The notes under the pieces were generated by a model. It was not told the origin of the DNA. It worked only from the letters and a program-made list of their open reading frames with translations, and ran no database searches. A stretch of DNA of 64,000 nt from Bacteroidales bacterium (GTDB taxonomy: Bacteria > Bacteroidota > Bacteroidia > Bacteroidales > UBA932): the NCBI GenBank assembly GCA_015060225.1, contig SUYX01000007.1, positions 19,652 through 83,651 of the forward strand, in the 5' to 3' direction. Below, in pieces: positions 36,610 through 45,958 of this stretch (the first letter of the stretch is position 1; every line of letters starts with the position of its first letter). Position numbers and translations under genes: made by a program.

Positions 36610-37470
36610 ATGATTAAATCAATGACCGGCTACGGCAAGGCAGAATGTCCCCTTCCCAGTGGCAAAATGACAATAGAAATCCGTTCACTCAACGGCAAGA
36701 ATGCCGACATAAGCATAAAGACCTCCATCATCCCGCGCGAAAAGGAGATGGAAGTGAGGCAGTTCATAGCCAAAGAGCTGCAGAGGGGCAACATAGACCT
36801 GTTTGCAAACTTTGAGCAGAATGCGGCAGAGAAGGCAAAACAGATAAACAAGGATATTTTCAACGGCTACCTGGAGCAGATAAACGGCCTTGGCATCCAG
36901 TTAAGCAACGATGCAATCCTCCAGACAATCCTCCGTCTTCCCGACATAATTGAGGCCAAAAAAGAGGAGATTACCGAGGAGACCTGGAACGCCATTGAGC
37001 AGGCAATCCACCAGGCAGTTGCCGCCCTCAATGAGTTCCGCAGCAAGGAGGGGGAAATCCTCTACAAAGATGTAACCTCCCGCGTTGCCCTCATTGAGTC
37101 ATTTGTGGCAGAGGTGGAAAAACACGAGCAGAGCCGCGTAGAGGCCGTAAAGGAGAGAATCCACAACCGCATAGAGGAACTTGGTATTAATCCCGACGAA
37201 AACCGTCTGGAGCAGGAGATTGTATTCTATGTGGAAAAACTCGACATCAATGAGGAAAAGGTGCGTCTTCGCCAGCATTGCAAATACTTCATGGAGACTA
37301 TCAATTCAGAGCCGTATCCGGGCAAGAAACTCGGTTTCATTGCACAGGAGATGGGCCGCGAGATAAACACCATGGGTTCAAAGGCCAACCATGCAGAGAT
37401 CCAGAAATGGGTAGTGCGCATGAAGGACGAACTGGAAAAAATAAAGGAACAGAGTCTGAATATCTTATAG
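36610..37470 (+). CDS. yicC: YicC/YloC family endoribonuclease
   Basis: A 286-residue protein of the YicC family. It begins with the family signature MIKSMTGYGKAE and continues with IEIRSLNGKNADISIK, ELQRGNIDLF, and ends with the conserved C-terminal block DINEEKVRLRQHCKYF and GRKLGFIAQEM-like GKKLGFIAQEMGREINTMGS. Members are hexameric endoribonucleases that take part in RNA decay in E. coli and Bacillus. Central residues about 140-210 form coiled coils. Its stop codon overlaps the converging receptor gene by six bases. It is read from the divergent promoter shared with glnS. Confidence 0.93.
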   Translation: MIKSMTGYGKAECPLPSGKMTIEIRSLNGKNADISIKTSIIPREKEMEVRQFIAKELQRGNIDLFANFEQNAAEKAKQINKDIFNGYLEQINGLGIQLSNDAILQTILRLPDIIEAKKEEITEETWNAIEQAIHQAVAALNEFRSKEGEILYKDVTSRVALIESFVAEVEKHEQSRVEAVKERIHNRIEELGINPDENRLEQEIVFYVEKLDINEEKVRLRQHCKYFMETINSEPYPGKKLGFIAQEMGREINTMGSKANHAEIQKWVVRMKDELEKIKEQSLNIL

Positions 37471-40053
37471 GGATACATTCACCCCTATAAGATATTCCGC
37501 ACCTCTGAGTTTTGTTATCCTGCTCACGGTAGAGGCCCCGCTGAAATAAGTATAATTGTACTCTTTTGTATCAAGTACATTCCTCAGAATTGCATATAGT
37601 CTGGTTTTCTTCCCCAATTCATACTCTATTCTGAAATCCAGGAACGGCAAGGAAATGTCTTTGTATCTGCTGTCATTGGACTTCTGCCAATAATTGTACA
37701 TCTCCCCTTTTAGCAGCAGCCGCTGTACCGGATACCAGTTGACAGCCGTTTTCGCCGTAATATGGTCCATTCCCCTGGAACTGCCTGATTTGAATATGCT
37801 GTGGGTATATGACCCCGAAAACACCAATGAAAATTTCTCACACGGAGTAAACTCCATATCCAAATTGCCTTTTATCCCTTCTGTCCTGTAACGGTAAAAC
37901 TCCCCCTGCAGATACTGCTCCTGCCTGTTGGATGAATACTCTCCCCCGCCACGCAATGTAAACACACTCCCAAAAAGTTTCTTGACACTTGCCCCAACAG
38001 AGAAACTCCTGTTTCGGGTATTTTCATCAATGAATGTAATCAGGGTATAATCCTTCAAATAAAGTTCCTCCTGTGCCAAAGATGAATGGAACACATTATA
38101 ATGCACATTTACAGAAGTAAAGAGCATTCTGCGGAAATTACTGTGAGACAACATCATGCTATAATTCTGCGAAACTCTCTCCGGCACTGCGCCGTATCTG
38201 TAGAGATTCCTGTACCCGGTAAAGATGTAACCTTTTCCCATAGTCCCAATACCTCCGACCTTATTCCCCACATTGGCGTTACCTCTTAACGTAAGTGTAT
38301 TGGACAGCTGATGCTCCAGGGAAACTGCAGGGGAATATATAAAGTGCATCTTTGCATCACCGCCAATGAAATCACCCCTCAGAGCCAACGGAACAGCAAT
38401 ATCCACTTTCATCCCCCTGAACTTCTTATAGTATGAAAAATCGGCATAAGGCTGCACCGAAAAAAGATGCAGATTATTGTACATGGAATCTGTCCGGGGC
38501 AAAACCTCAGATTCATAACTGTTGTACTCCGCTTTCAGGCCTGGGGTAAATGTAAACGAACCCTTCCCCACCTTGCGGACAACAGAAGTGTATAAATTGC
38601 CCCTCAGATTATCTGTATTGAATTCCTGCACAACCCTGTCCGTTCCAAAAAGGGAACTTAAATTGTCGGAAACAACCTCCATACTCTGGTTCTGTCGGGA
38701 ATAATGCATATCTGCATTAAATTTTCTCACCTTCCCTCCCCTCTTCCCGACAACTGAAAGTTTATCCTCAAAAATGAATTTCGGCAATGAATAATCCTGT
38801 ACATATCCTCCCGACGAACTGCTTCTCACCGCACCGGCCTCATTGAAATGAGCCTTTACGGAAAAGAGATTTTCCAGATACCGTTCCCTGGAATTTGAAG
38901 TATATGTCAACTCAGCCTCCAACTGCTTGTCTGTACGCTTGCGCATCATACTGTCCGATATCACAATTGCAGGCTGGTCCCCGGGCATGACAACACTTTG
39001 CGTAAAGACATCATCCCTCCTTATATCTGTAAAAAGCACCACATTTTCCTTCAATGTTGCATTTTGGGAGAGTTTATTGAGGTTATTTACAGATAAAGCA
39101 TTGGATCTGTTGTTATAGTAATAATTCTGAGGCACAGGGAGCATTACAGCACCGGTAGAAAACAGGTCATCCATACCCCCTCCCTGCAAATCTGAAAGTT
39201 TGTACCCTCCCGGTTTTAGATTCTGCATTCTGGTCTCAGTTATGATATCTTCTCCGGAATTGTCTGTCTTGGCAATTGCCATTGTCTGGCGGCCGCTTCC
39301 AAAATTCATTGCACTGGCTTTCCCCTGATATAAAGAGGGAATGCCGGCAAGGGCACCCAAAGTCCACACCCACCTGTTTTTGGCTTTCTCCTTAAGTTTG
39401 ATATTGAGTGCTGCCTGATTGCTCTTTTCTATTCCCTCCAGCGCCTTTATGGGTTGGTGCTCATAGTACACACTAACCGCAGAAATATCTGCAGGACGGA
39501 TATTCTTTATGGCCAGTCCATAGCGCGCTCCCAACAGATCCATATCCTCAATATAAACCTTGTTCACGTTTACACCCTGAACCTTAACCTGCCCTGTTGA
39601 TGCAACACTCACATGTGGAAGGCGGTTGAGCACCTCCTGCAAGGTATTGTCCTCCTTTCTCACAAATGCAGTGGCATCATAGGTTACGGTATCTCCGGCA
39701 ACCTTAACCGCCACAGGTTTAACTGTAATTGACGGAAGTTGGAAATTACTCTCCTCCAATATTACATCCTTTACAAGGGTTGATGCCCCCTTCATATCCA
39801 CCCTTAAGGTCACCCTCTTGTAACCCATAAGATAATAATCAAGAGAAGTCACCCCCTTTGTTGTTTTCAACTCATAGTGCCCGTCACCTTGTGCTATTGT
39901 ATAGGAGACAATCCTGTCATTCTCATAAACTGTAACAGTTGCTCCCGGCAAAGGATTCCCGGCAGCATCCGCAATCCTGCCGCTAACCCTTATCTGCGCA
40001 AATACAGAGAGACAGAAAAGGGTACACATCAATGATAAAAGTACTCTTTTCAT
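37465..40053 (-). CDS. TonB-dependent receptor-like outer-membrane protein with carboxypeptidase-like domain
   Basis: An 862-residue protein with a signal peptide of 19 residues (LSVFA-Q), a carboxypeptidase-regulatory-like domain (about 22-105, GNPLPGATVTVYEND), a plug-like region (about 125-245, LQEVLNRLPHVSV, GVNVNKVYIEDMDLLGAR, VYYEHQPIKALEGIEKSN) and a beta-barrel to the end (IGVNVSL). The plug is of the divergent type common in Bacteroidota receptors that pair with GLPGLI proteins. It follows the GLPGLI gene by 10 bp and is the last gene of a unit with a TonB-domain protein and a membrane-bound regulator. Ligand unknown. Confidence 0.88.
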   Translation of the reverse strand: MKRVLLSLMCTLFCLSVFAQIRVSGRIADAAGNPLPGATVTVYENDRIVSYTIAQGDGHYELKTTKGVTSLDYYLMGYKRVTLRVDMKGASTLVKDVILEESNFQLPSITVKPVAVKVAGDTVTYDATAFVRKEDNTLQEVLNRLPHVSVASTGQVKVQGVNVNKVYIEDMDLLGARYGLAIKNIRPADISAVSVYYEHQPIKALEGIEKSNQAALNIKLKEKAKNRWVWTLGALAGIPSLYQGKASAMNFGSGRQTMAIAKTDNSGEDIITETRMQNLKPGGYKLSDLQGGGMDDLFSTGAVMLPVPQNYYYNNRSNALSVNNLNKLSQNATLKENVVLFTDIRRDDVFTQSVVMPGDQPAIVISDSMMRKRTDKQLEAELTYTSNSRERYLENLFSVKAHFNEAGAVRSSSSGGYVQDYSLPKFIFEDKLSVVGKRGGKVRKFNADMHYSRQNQSMEVVSDNLSSLFGTDRVVQEFNTDNLRGNLYTSVVRKVGKGSFTFTPGLKAEYNSYESEVLPRTDSMYNNLHLFSVQPYADFSYYKKFRGMKVDIAVPLALRGDFIGGDAKMHFIYSPAVSLEHQLSNTLTLRGNANVGNKVGGIGTMGKGYIFTGYRNLYRYGAVPERVSQNYSMMLSHSNFRRMLFTSVNVHYNVFHSSLAQEELYLKDYTLITFIDENTRNRSFSVGASVKKLFGSVFTLRGGGEYSSNRQEQYLQGEFYRYRTEGIKGNLDMEFTPCEKFSLVFSGSYTHSIFKSGSSRGMDHITAKTAVNWYPVQRLLLKGEMYNYWQKSNDSRYKDISLPFLDFRIEYELGKKTRLYAILRNVLDTKEYNYTYFSGASTVSRITKLRGAEYLIGVNVSL

Positions 40054-40063
40054 ATTCAGCCAT

Positions 40064-40891
40064 TTATTTTACAAGATACAGAGGTATATAATACTGTTTT
40101 GGAGGTGGAGCAGAAGAGGTTATTGATATGGCATCACCATAAGTTGTCTCAAATTTTATAAAATCTGTATTGCACAAATGTTCTGCCTTCAGCAATGACT
40201 TTATATCATAAATTTTCACCTTTTCATCTTTGGAAACTCTGTCTATAGGCAATAAAACAGTATCTGGTTCTGCCAGTTCCCCTACATTCTCGCACTCAAA
40301 CGCAAAATATCTTTGAACATCCCGGGCAAATATTACAAGTCCGGGCAATCCCCACATAAGCCACGGCCCGTCATTTACAGGAATTTGAGGAGTATACCAC
40401 ACTTCCCACTCTCTACCGGCCACTTTGGCTACAGCCTTGCGGCACAGCCACCCTTTTACAGTAAGGGTATCCTGCAAAAGTTCCCACTTGGGCATTTCCA
40501 ACTTGTCAACTGCACTATAGAAATCAATCATCAACTTGTTTGTATAACGGTATTTTTCCTCAGCAAACCGCTTCTCCAGACTCCAGTGCAATCCTCTTGG
40601 CAATGGACGTATTACCTCCATGGCTTCATATGAATTCATCCCTTGCTCCAGACAGGCCCACATAACAGAATCCCTATATTGGTTTGCCCTACTGTAAAAA
40701 TATGAATGTCCACCCTTGCATATATCCAGAAAATAAGTATCATTAAAATACCCGGCCCTTGTAGAATCCTTCTTGTAAAAATAAGTATACTCAGCCCTGA
40801 ACACCGCCACATTTGATAGAGGGTTATTCTGAGCCACCCCCTCCATTACAGCAACAGAAAAGGAGATAAAAAGGCATAAAAACTTCTTCAT
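40064..40891 (-). CDS. GLPGLI family exported protein
   Basis: A 275-residue exported protein with a signal peptide (about 20 residues, EGVA-QNN). The GLPGLI signature appears as MWGLPGLVIFARD near residues 180-190, preceded by the usual REWEVWYTPQIPVNDGPW. GLPGLI proteins are Bacteroidota-specific and of unknown function; they are commonly encoded beside TonB-dependent receptors, as here (10 bp before the receptor). The start lies 30 bp after the double TonB-domain gene. A role in delivering or processing the receptor's ligand is suggested only by context. Confidence 0.9.
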   Translation of the reverse strand: MKKFLCLFISFSVAVMEGVAQNNPLSNVAVFRAEYTYFYKKDSTRAGYFNDTYFLDICKGGHSYFYSRANQYRDSVMWACLEQGMNSYEAMEVIRPLPRGLHWSLEKRFAEEKYRYTNKLMIDFYSAVDKLEMPKWELLQDTLTVKGWLCRKAVAKVAGREWEVWYTPQIPVNDGPWLMWGLPGLVIFARDVQRYFAFECENVGELAEPDTVLLPIDRVSKDEKVKIYDIKSLLKAEHLCNTDFIKFETTYGDAISITSSAPPPKQYYIPLYLVK

Positions 40892-40921
40892 ATCTATTTA
40901 AATTTTGAATATTCCATCACT

Positions 40922-41590
40922 CTACCACGAAAAATGCAGCGGCAAAGAACATGTAACCATAATGGGCGTTCCATTATTTTCTGCCGGAACCCATCCGGGC
41001 GAAGATGAAACCACTCTTAAAACCTCCTCATCCAATAAAGGATGGACACCCTTTACAATTGTAGGGTTCTTCACAACTCCTTTTTCAGTTATGGTAAATG
41101 ATACAAGCATTTCTCCCGATATCTTCTTTTTCTTTATCTCATGAGGCAACTTGATTGAAGCCAGTACCCATTTCTTGAACTCTGCTTTTCCTCCGCCATT
41201 GAATGTTGCAGGAGACATTGAATTTCTCATATCTTTAAAATACACAGGCATAACATATACAACATCTTCAGGCTTTCCGTTACTCATTGCCGGTGTCCAT
41301 TTTGGGGATGATGAAACAACACGTACAATCTCTTCATCCAATGATGGATGAACTCCTGCAAGTACCTTTACCTCCCTTATACTGCCGTCTTCACAAACCT
41401 TAAATTTTATTACGGCCCTTCCTTCTATCATCCTCTCCAGTACATCTATAGGATAAACTATATTTTCCGACACCCAAGACGGGAATCCGGATGCACTTTT
41501 GCCATCAAACTTGGGATGTACATCCAGTTGGGCACATACAAACCCCGGCATACATAATAACACCAGTACCAGAATCGCCAATCGTCTCAT
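40922..41590 (-). CDS. Exported protein with two TonB C-terminal domains
   Basis: A 222-residue protein with a signal peptide (residues 1-20, FVCA-QLD) and two tandem TonB C-terminal domains (about 40-118 and 140-220). The repeats align closely: GVHPSLDEEIVRVVSSSPKW against GVHPLLDEEVLRVVSSSPGW, each followed by a NGxP segment. It lacks the membrane anchor and proline-rich linker of a true TonB, so it may bind receptor TonB boxes or act as a scaffold in the periplasm rather than transmit energy. Its ATG overlaps the stop of the regulator gene (ATGA), implying translational coupling. Confidence 0.87.
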   Translation of the reverse strand: MRRLAILVLVLLCMPGFVCAQLDVHPKFDGKSASGFPSWVSENIVYPIDVLERMIEGRAVIKFKVCEDGSIREVKVLAGVHPSLDEEIVRVVSSSPKWTPAMSNGKPEDVVYVMPVYFKDMRNSMSPATFNGGGKAEFKKWVLASIKLPHEIKKKKISGEMLVSFTITEKGVVKNPTIVKGVHPLLDEEVLRVVSSSPGWVPAENNGTPIMVTCSLPLHFSW

Positions 41591-42210
41591 TGTTGTGTAT
41601 TTTTAAAAATTTTCAGGTTCTTCATATAATAATCCGCATCACCGGTCTGCTTCAATTTGTTTCTCACCCTGTTCCTTACAGTCCGCACAGTATTTATACT
41701 TGCCCCCAACAACAGCGCTATTTGAGAATTGGAGCATCCGTTTTCTGTCAACAGCAATACATATTTCTCCTGGACACTCAACATGGACATCTTTTTAAGA
41801 TACGGATACCTTCTGCTGAAATCATCATCATTCATCAACTCCATAATGCCGCTCTTGTGCTCCCGCTTGACCTTATCTATGGCCTCCTGAAACTCATCAT
41901 ATATTGAACCGGACAACTTGATGCTCTTATTGGAAATTGCATTTACCTTCTCTATAAATGCAGGCATGGCTCCAGCTTGTTTGCTCAGCAGCATATTGGC
42001 CAAACGTTCTTTCTGCAATCTTTTTCTGGATGACACAACAATGACAGCAACTGCCACAACAGCAAGAACAACTGTAAATACAATTGCCCATACCAGAATA
42101 TTGTTGGCAGTCTGGAGAGTATCCATCTTCACCACAATTTCATCCATCCGGTATCTGTAAACAACCGCCGCTGAAAGAGTATCCTGTATTGTTTCTGTCA
42201 TTGCCATCAT
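41587..42210 (-). CDS. Membrane-tethered LuxR-like transcription regulator
   Basis: A 207-residue protein with one transmembrane helix (about 38-60, ILVWAIVFTVVLAVVAVAVI), a coiled middle region and a C-terminal LuxR/sigma-region-4-type helix-turn-helix (about 140-190): LSVQEKYVLLLTENGCSNSQIALLLGA and then NTVRTVRNRVRNKLKQ. Bacteroidota have many such regulators tethered to the inner membrane, usually with large periplasmic TPR sensors; this one has only about 37 residues outside the helix, so it may sense through a partner. It is first in the operon with the double TonB-domain protein, GLPGLI protein and receptor, which it probably controls. Confidence 0.82.
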   Translation of the reverse strand: MMAMTETIQDTLSAAVVYRYRMDEIVVKMDTLQTANNILVWAIVFTVVLAVVAVAVIVVSSRKRLQKERLANMLLSKQAGAMPAFIEKVNAISNKSIKLSGSIYDEFQEAIDKVKREHKSGIMELMNDDDFSRRYPYLKKMSMLSVQEKYVLLLTENGCSNSQIALLLGASINTVRTVRNRVRNKLKQTGDADYYMKNLKIFKNTQQ

Positions 42211-42223
42211 CTGATGTTTTTTA

Positions 42224-42231
42224 CAAAATTA
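42224..42231 (-). promoter_or_regulatory. -7 element of the LuxR-like regulator operon
   Basis: TAATTTTG on the minus strand matches TAnnTTTG exactly and ends 14 bp before the ATG at 42210, giving a very short leader. No matching -33 TTTG is visible, which would fit a promoter needing an activator, such as the regulator itself. Confidence 0.5.
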
Positions 42232-42350
42232 GCCAAAATGCCCATTAAAATACCACGTTGCATTCCTGTTATGGGTATATCAGAAACAACTCCCTGATTC
42301 ACTGATATATAAACACAATATGTTTACACCTTTTCCCAACAATTTTACGC

Positions 42351-42386
42351 AACAAGGGCGTCCATTTTCCAAAGGACGCCCTTGTT
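42351..42386 (-). terminator. Hairpin terminator after glmM
   Basis: A perfect 13-bp stem (42351-42363 with 42374-42386) with a ten-base A/T-rich loop lies 21 bp after the glmM stop. The following minus-strand bases are not a T-run, so termination efficiency is uncertain, but the stem length and position support it. Confidence 0.65.
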
Positions 42387-42406
42387 TGTCTGTCGGGAAG
42401 AAACTG

Positions 42407-43795
42407 CTACAGACCGCAGATTTCCTTTATTTCTCCAACGATTTTCTGGGCCAGTGCATTTGCACTCTCCTCATCCTTGCTCTCGCTGTAGATGCGGATA
42501 ATTGGCTCTGTGTTTGATTTGCGCAGGTGAACCCACTCTGTAGGGAAATCAATCTTTACACCGTCTATGTCGGTTACCTTCTCAGATGCGTATTTCTCCT
42601 TCATCTTTACAAGCACCTCATCCACGTTGATGTCTGGAGTAAGTTCTATCTTGTTCTTTGAGATGAAGTAACTTGGATACTGCGCCTTAAGTTCGCTCAC
42701 CTTGCACCCTTTCTTTGCCAGGTGGGTAAGGAACAGTGCAACACCTACAAGGGCATCCCTTCCGTAGTGGAGTTCAGGGTAAATTACACCACCGTTACCC
42801 TCACCGCCAATAACTGCATTGGTAGCCTTCATAAGGGTTGTTACGTTTACCTCTCCTACTGCAGATGCATTGTACTGCATTCCGTGTTTCTCTGTAACAT
42901 CTCTCAAAGCCCTTGAAGAACTCAAGTTTGAAACTGTGTTTCCTGGGGTATTTGAAAGTACGTAATCCGCTACAGAAACAAGGGTGTACTCCTCGCCAAA
43001 CAGTTCACCGGTCTCACAAACAAGGGCAAGACGGTCAACGTCAGGGTCAACAATAACTCCAAGGTCTGCACCGCTCTCCTTTACAACCTTGCAGATCTCT
43101 GTAAGGTTTTCAGGAACCGGCTCAGGATTGTGTGAGAAGTTTCCTGTAGGCTCGCAGTAAAGTTTTACAACCTCCACACCCATTCTCTCCAGAAGGGCAG
43201 GAATTACAACGCCACCAACAGAGTTTACAGCATCAACTGCAACTTTGAAACCCTGTTTCTTTACAAGTTCAACATCTACAAGAGGCAATGCAAGCACTGC
43301 ATCAATATGCTCAACATCGTAAGGCTCGCGGCTTATAACCTTTCCAATCTCATCAATTTCCACAAAATCAAACTCCTCATTCTGGGCATACTCAAGAATC
43401 TGTGCACCCTCGGCAGCATTGAGAAACTCTCCTCTCTCATTGAGAAGTTTTAGGGCATTCCACTGTTTTGGATTATGGCTGGCTGTAAGGATGATACCGC
43501 CATCTGCCTTCCTGGCAACAACTGCCATCTCCACACCCGGAGTTGTACAAAGGCCAACATTTATCACATTTACACCGCAACCCAGCAAAGTTCCCTCCAC
43601 AAGGTCATTTACCATTTCTCCCGACAATCTTGCATCCCTTCCAAGGACAACTGTAAGTTTGCGTCCTGGGTTCTTGCCCACAAGCCATTTTGCATACGAA
43701 GCAGTGAACTTCACTGCATCAAGAGGTGTAAGATTGTCTCCTATAGGACCACCTATAGTACCCCTGATTCCGGAAATTGATTTAATAAGTGTCAT
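42407..43795 (-). CDS. glmM: Phosphoglucosamine mutase
   Basis: A 462-residue member of the alpha-D-phosphohexomutase family. It has the phosphoserine active-site loop ILTASHNPKQWNALK (about 100), the metal loop VDPDVDRLALV (about 250), the sugar-binding loop GGEGNGGVIYPELHYGRD (about 330) and the C-terminal phosphate-binding WVHLRKSNTEPIIRIYSE. In Bacteroidota genes of this type make glucosamine 1-phosphate for peptidoglycan and lipid A; phosphomannomutase activity cannot be excluded by sequence. It follows fabG by 27 bp and closes a long housekeeping operon. Confidence 0.88.
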   Translation of the reverse strand: MTLIKSISGIRGTIGGPIGDNLTPLDAVKFTASYAKWLVGKNPGRKLTVVLGRDARLSGEMVNDLVEGTLLGCGVNVINVGLCTTPGVEMAVVARKADGGIILTASHNPKQWNALKLLNERGEFLNAAEGAQILEYAQNEEFDFVEIDEIGKVISREPYDVEHIDAVLALPLVDVELVKKQGFKVAVDAVNSVGGVVIPALLERMGVEVVKLYCEPTGNFSHNPEPVPENLTEICKVVKESGADLGVIVDPDVDRLALVCETGELFGEEYTLVSVADYVLSNTPGNTVSNLSSSRALRDVTEKHGMQYNASAVGEVNVTTLMKATNAVIGGEGNGGVIYPELHYGRDALVGVALFLTHLAKKGCKVSELKAQYPSYFISKNKIELTPDINVDEVLVKMKEKYASEKVTDIDGVKIDFPTEWVHLRKSNTEPIIRIYSESKDEESANALAQKIVGEIKEICGL

Positions 43796-43822
43796 ATATG
43801 GTTTCCTTTAAATTTTCTTCAA

Positions 43823-44569
43823 TTACATCTGCATACCTCCGCAAACAGAAATAACCTGTCCGGTAACATAACTGCTCAAGTCACTTGCAAGGAATGTTGC
43901 AACATTGGCAATATCCTCAGGAGTACCGCCACGGCGTAGAGGAATCTTTGCATTCCACCCCTCGCGAACCTCTTCAGGAAGTTTTGCAGTCATCTCGGTA
44001 ATGATGAAACCTGGAGCAATTGCATTTGCCCTTACACCTCTTGAACCCAACTCCTGTGCAATTGATTTTGCAAGGCCAATCATACCTGCCTTTGAAGCAG
44101 AGTAGTTGCACTGTCCTGCATTTCCGTGAACACCTACAACAGAACTCATGTTAATGATTGAACCGCTTCTCTGACGCATCATTACAGGGGTAACGGCATG
44201 TACAAAGTTGAATGCAGATTTAAGGTTAACTGCAATTACAGCATCCCACTGAGCCTCAGACATTCTCATCATAAGGCCGTCTTTGGTGATACCTGCATTG
44301 TTTACAAGGATATCAAGTCTTCCGAACTCTTTAACAACCTGCTCAACTGCAGCATGAGCCTCCTCAAAGGAAGCAGCATTTGAAGCAATGGCCAATACTT
44401 TAACTCCGTAAGCCTCTATCTCTTTTTTGGTATTCTCACCGTTCTCGTCAATTACAAGGTCTGTGAATGCAACATTTGCACCCTCCTGGGCATATTTCAA
44501 AGCGATTGCTTTACCGATACCTCTTGCCGCACCTGTAACCAGTGCAACTTTTCCCTCTAATAATTTCAT
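43823..44569 (-). CDS. fabG: 3-oxoacyl-[acyl-carrier-protein] reductase
   Basis: A 248-residue short-chain dehydrogenase that reduces 3-oxoacyl-ACP with NADPH in fatty-acid elongation. Visible are the cofactor motif VTGAARGIGKAIALKYA (residues 11-27), NNAG (about 90), the catalytic Ser, Tyr and Lys in NMSSVVGVHG and YSASKAGMIGLAK, and the C-terminal RRGGTPEDIANVATFLASD with the ending GGMQM. It lies between rimO and glmM, with gaps of 26-27 bp. Confidence 0.94.
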   Translation of the reverse strand: MKLLEGKVALVTGAARGIGKAIALKYAQEGANVAFTDLVIDENGENTKKEIEAYGVKVLAIASNAASFEEAHAAVEQVVKEFGRLDILVNNAGITKDGLMMRMSEAQWDAVIAVNLKSAFNFVHAVTPVMMRQRSGSIINMSSVVGVHGNAGQCNYSASKAGMIGLAKSIAQELGSRGVRANAIAPGFIITEMTAKLPEEVREGWNAKIPLRRGGTPEDIANVATFLASDLSSYVTGQVISVCGGMQM

Positions 44570-44595
44570 CTTTATAAATCTTTTAGGTTAGTACT

Positions 44596-45954
44596 CTATT
44601 CAACTGCAACAATCTCGGCCAACAGGTCATACTCGTTGGCACCCACTATTTTTGCAGATACAAATTTACCAATTAATTTTTCAGGAGCAAATTCTCCATA
44701 GCCGTTCTTGCCAATAAGAATCTCCCCATCCACCTCAGGGCTCTCGCTCTGCGAACGGCATACAAGCACTCCGTCTGTGAAAGAATCTACAATTACACGC
44801 TCAACATTCCCCACACGTGCCTCATTGCACTCCAGGGAAATTCCGCTCTGCAGTTCCATAAGTTCCTCATAACGGGACTGCTTGGTGCTCTCCCTCACTG
44901 AATCCTTGAAATGGAGTGCCCCGTAGGTTCCCTCCTCTTCGGAATATGTGAATGCCCCCAGCCTGTCAAACCTGTTCTTCCCGACAAATGAGAGGAGTTT
45001 GTCAAACTCCCTCCGGTCTTCACCAGGGTGTCCCACTATAAGGGTTGTCCTCAACACAACCCCAGGGACCTTCTCCCTTATCCGGTCAATGACTGCCTGC
45101 GTCTGAGGGCCGTCAATGGAACGGCGCATCATCTTCAGAATTTTTGTTGAAGAGTGCTGCAACGGAATATCTATGTACTTGCACATTTTCGGATTGGAAG
45201 CCATAATCTCCAGCACATCGTCGGGAAACTGGTCTGGGTATGAATAGTGGATTCTTATCCACTCAATCCCCTCCACTTCACAAAGCAGTTTCAAAAGGTC
45301 TCCCAATGCACGCCTTTTATACAAATCCAACCCGTAATATGTTGTATCCTGGGCTATTACAATAAGTTCACGCACTCCCATTGCGGCCAGATTGCGGGCC
45401 TCTTCCACCAGTTCCTCCATAGGAACTGAGATATGCCTGCCCCTTATGCCGGGGATTGCGCAATAAGAGCAGGTACGGTCGCACCCCTCAGAAATTTTAA
45501 GATAGGCATAATGTTTTGGGGTGGTAAGGAACCTCTGCTGCAAAAGGGCATCATTCTTCATTACTCCCATAGCCTTAAGGATACCGTCCCAGTCAAAAGC
45601 GCCAAAGAAACCGTCAACCTCCGGAATCTCCTCCACGAGTTCATCCATATACCTCTGCGAAAGGCAGCCGAACACAAATACATGTTTCACATATCCGTGT
45701 TCCTTTGCATCCACAGCGGCAAGTATGGCCTCAATTGACTCCTCCTTTGCATCCTTTATGAAGCCGCAGGTGTTCAGTATTACGGCATCCACCTTGCTTC
45801 TGGAACTGAGTTCATACCCGGCATCAACTATTTCAATCCCCTCACTGGCCATCTGCCTGAGAAGATGCTCGGAGTCAACCCTGTTCTTGGAACATCCAAG
45901 GGTAACCAACTGAACCTTCTTTGGCCTGCAATATTGCACTATCTTACCTTGCAT
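44596..45954 (-). CDS. rimO: Ribosomal protein S12 methylthiotransferase RimO
   Basis: A protein of 452 residues that adds a methylthio group to an aspartate of ribosomal protein S12 using two iron-sulfur clusters and S-adenosylmethionine. N-terminal cluster cysteines are in LVTLGCSKNRVDSE, ILNTCGFIKDAK and VFGCLSQRY; the radical-SAM motif is CDRTCSYCAIPGIRGRHIS; a TRAM domain ends the protein. I chose the ATG at 45954; the frame extends to 46044 but overlaps the preceding DUF5606 gene out of frame. The gap to that gene is four bases. Confidence 0.95.
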   Translation of the reverse strand: MQGKIVQYCRPKKVQLVTLGCSKNRVDSEHLLRQMASEGIEIVDAGYELSSRSKVDAVILNTCGFIKDAKEESIEAILAAVDAKEHGYVKHVFVFGCLSQRYMDELVEEIPEVDGFFGAFDWDGILKAMGVMKNDALLQQRFLTTPKHYAYLKISEGCDRTCSYCAIPGIRGRHISVPMEELVEEARNLAAMGVRELIVIAQDTTYYGLDLYKRRALGDLLKLLCEVEGIEWIRIHYSYPDQFPDDVLEIMASNPKMCKYIDIPLQHSSTKILKMMRRSIDGPQTQAVIDRIREKVPGVVLRTTLIVGHPGEDRREFDKLLSFVGKNRFDRLGAFTYSEEEGTYGALHFKDSVRESTKQSRYEELMELQSGISLECNEARVGNVERVIVDSFTDGVLVCRSQSESPEVDGEILIGKNGYGEFAPEKLIGKFVSAKIVGANEYDLLAEIVAVE

Positions 45955-45958
45955 CCAA

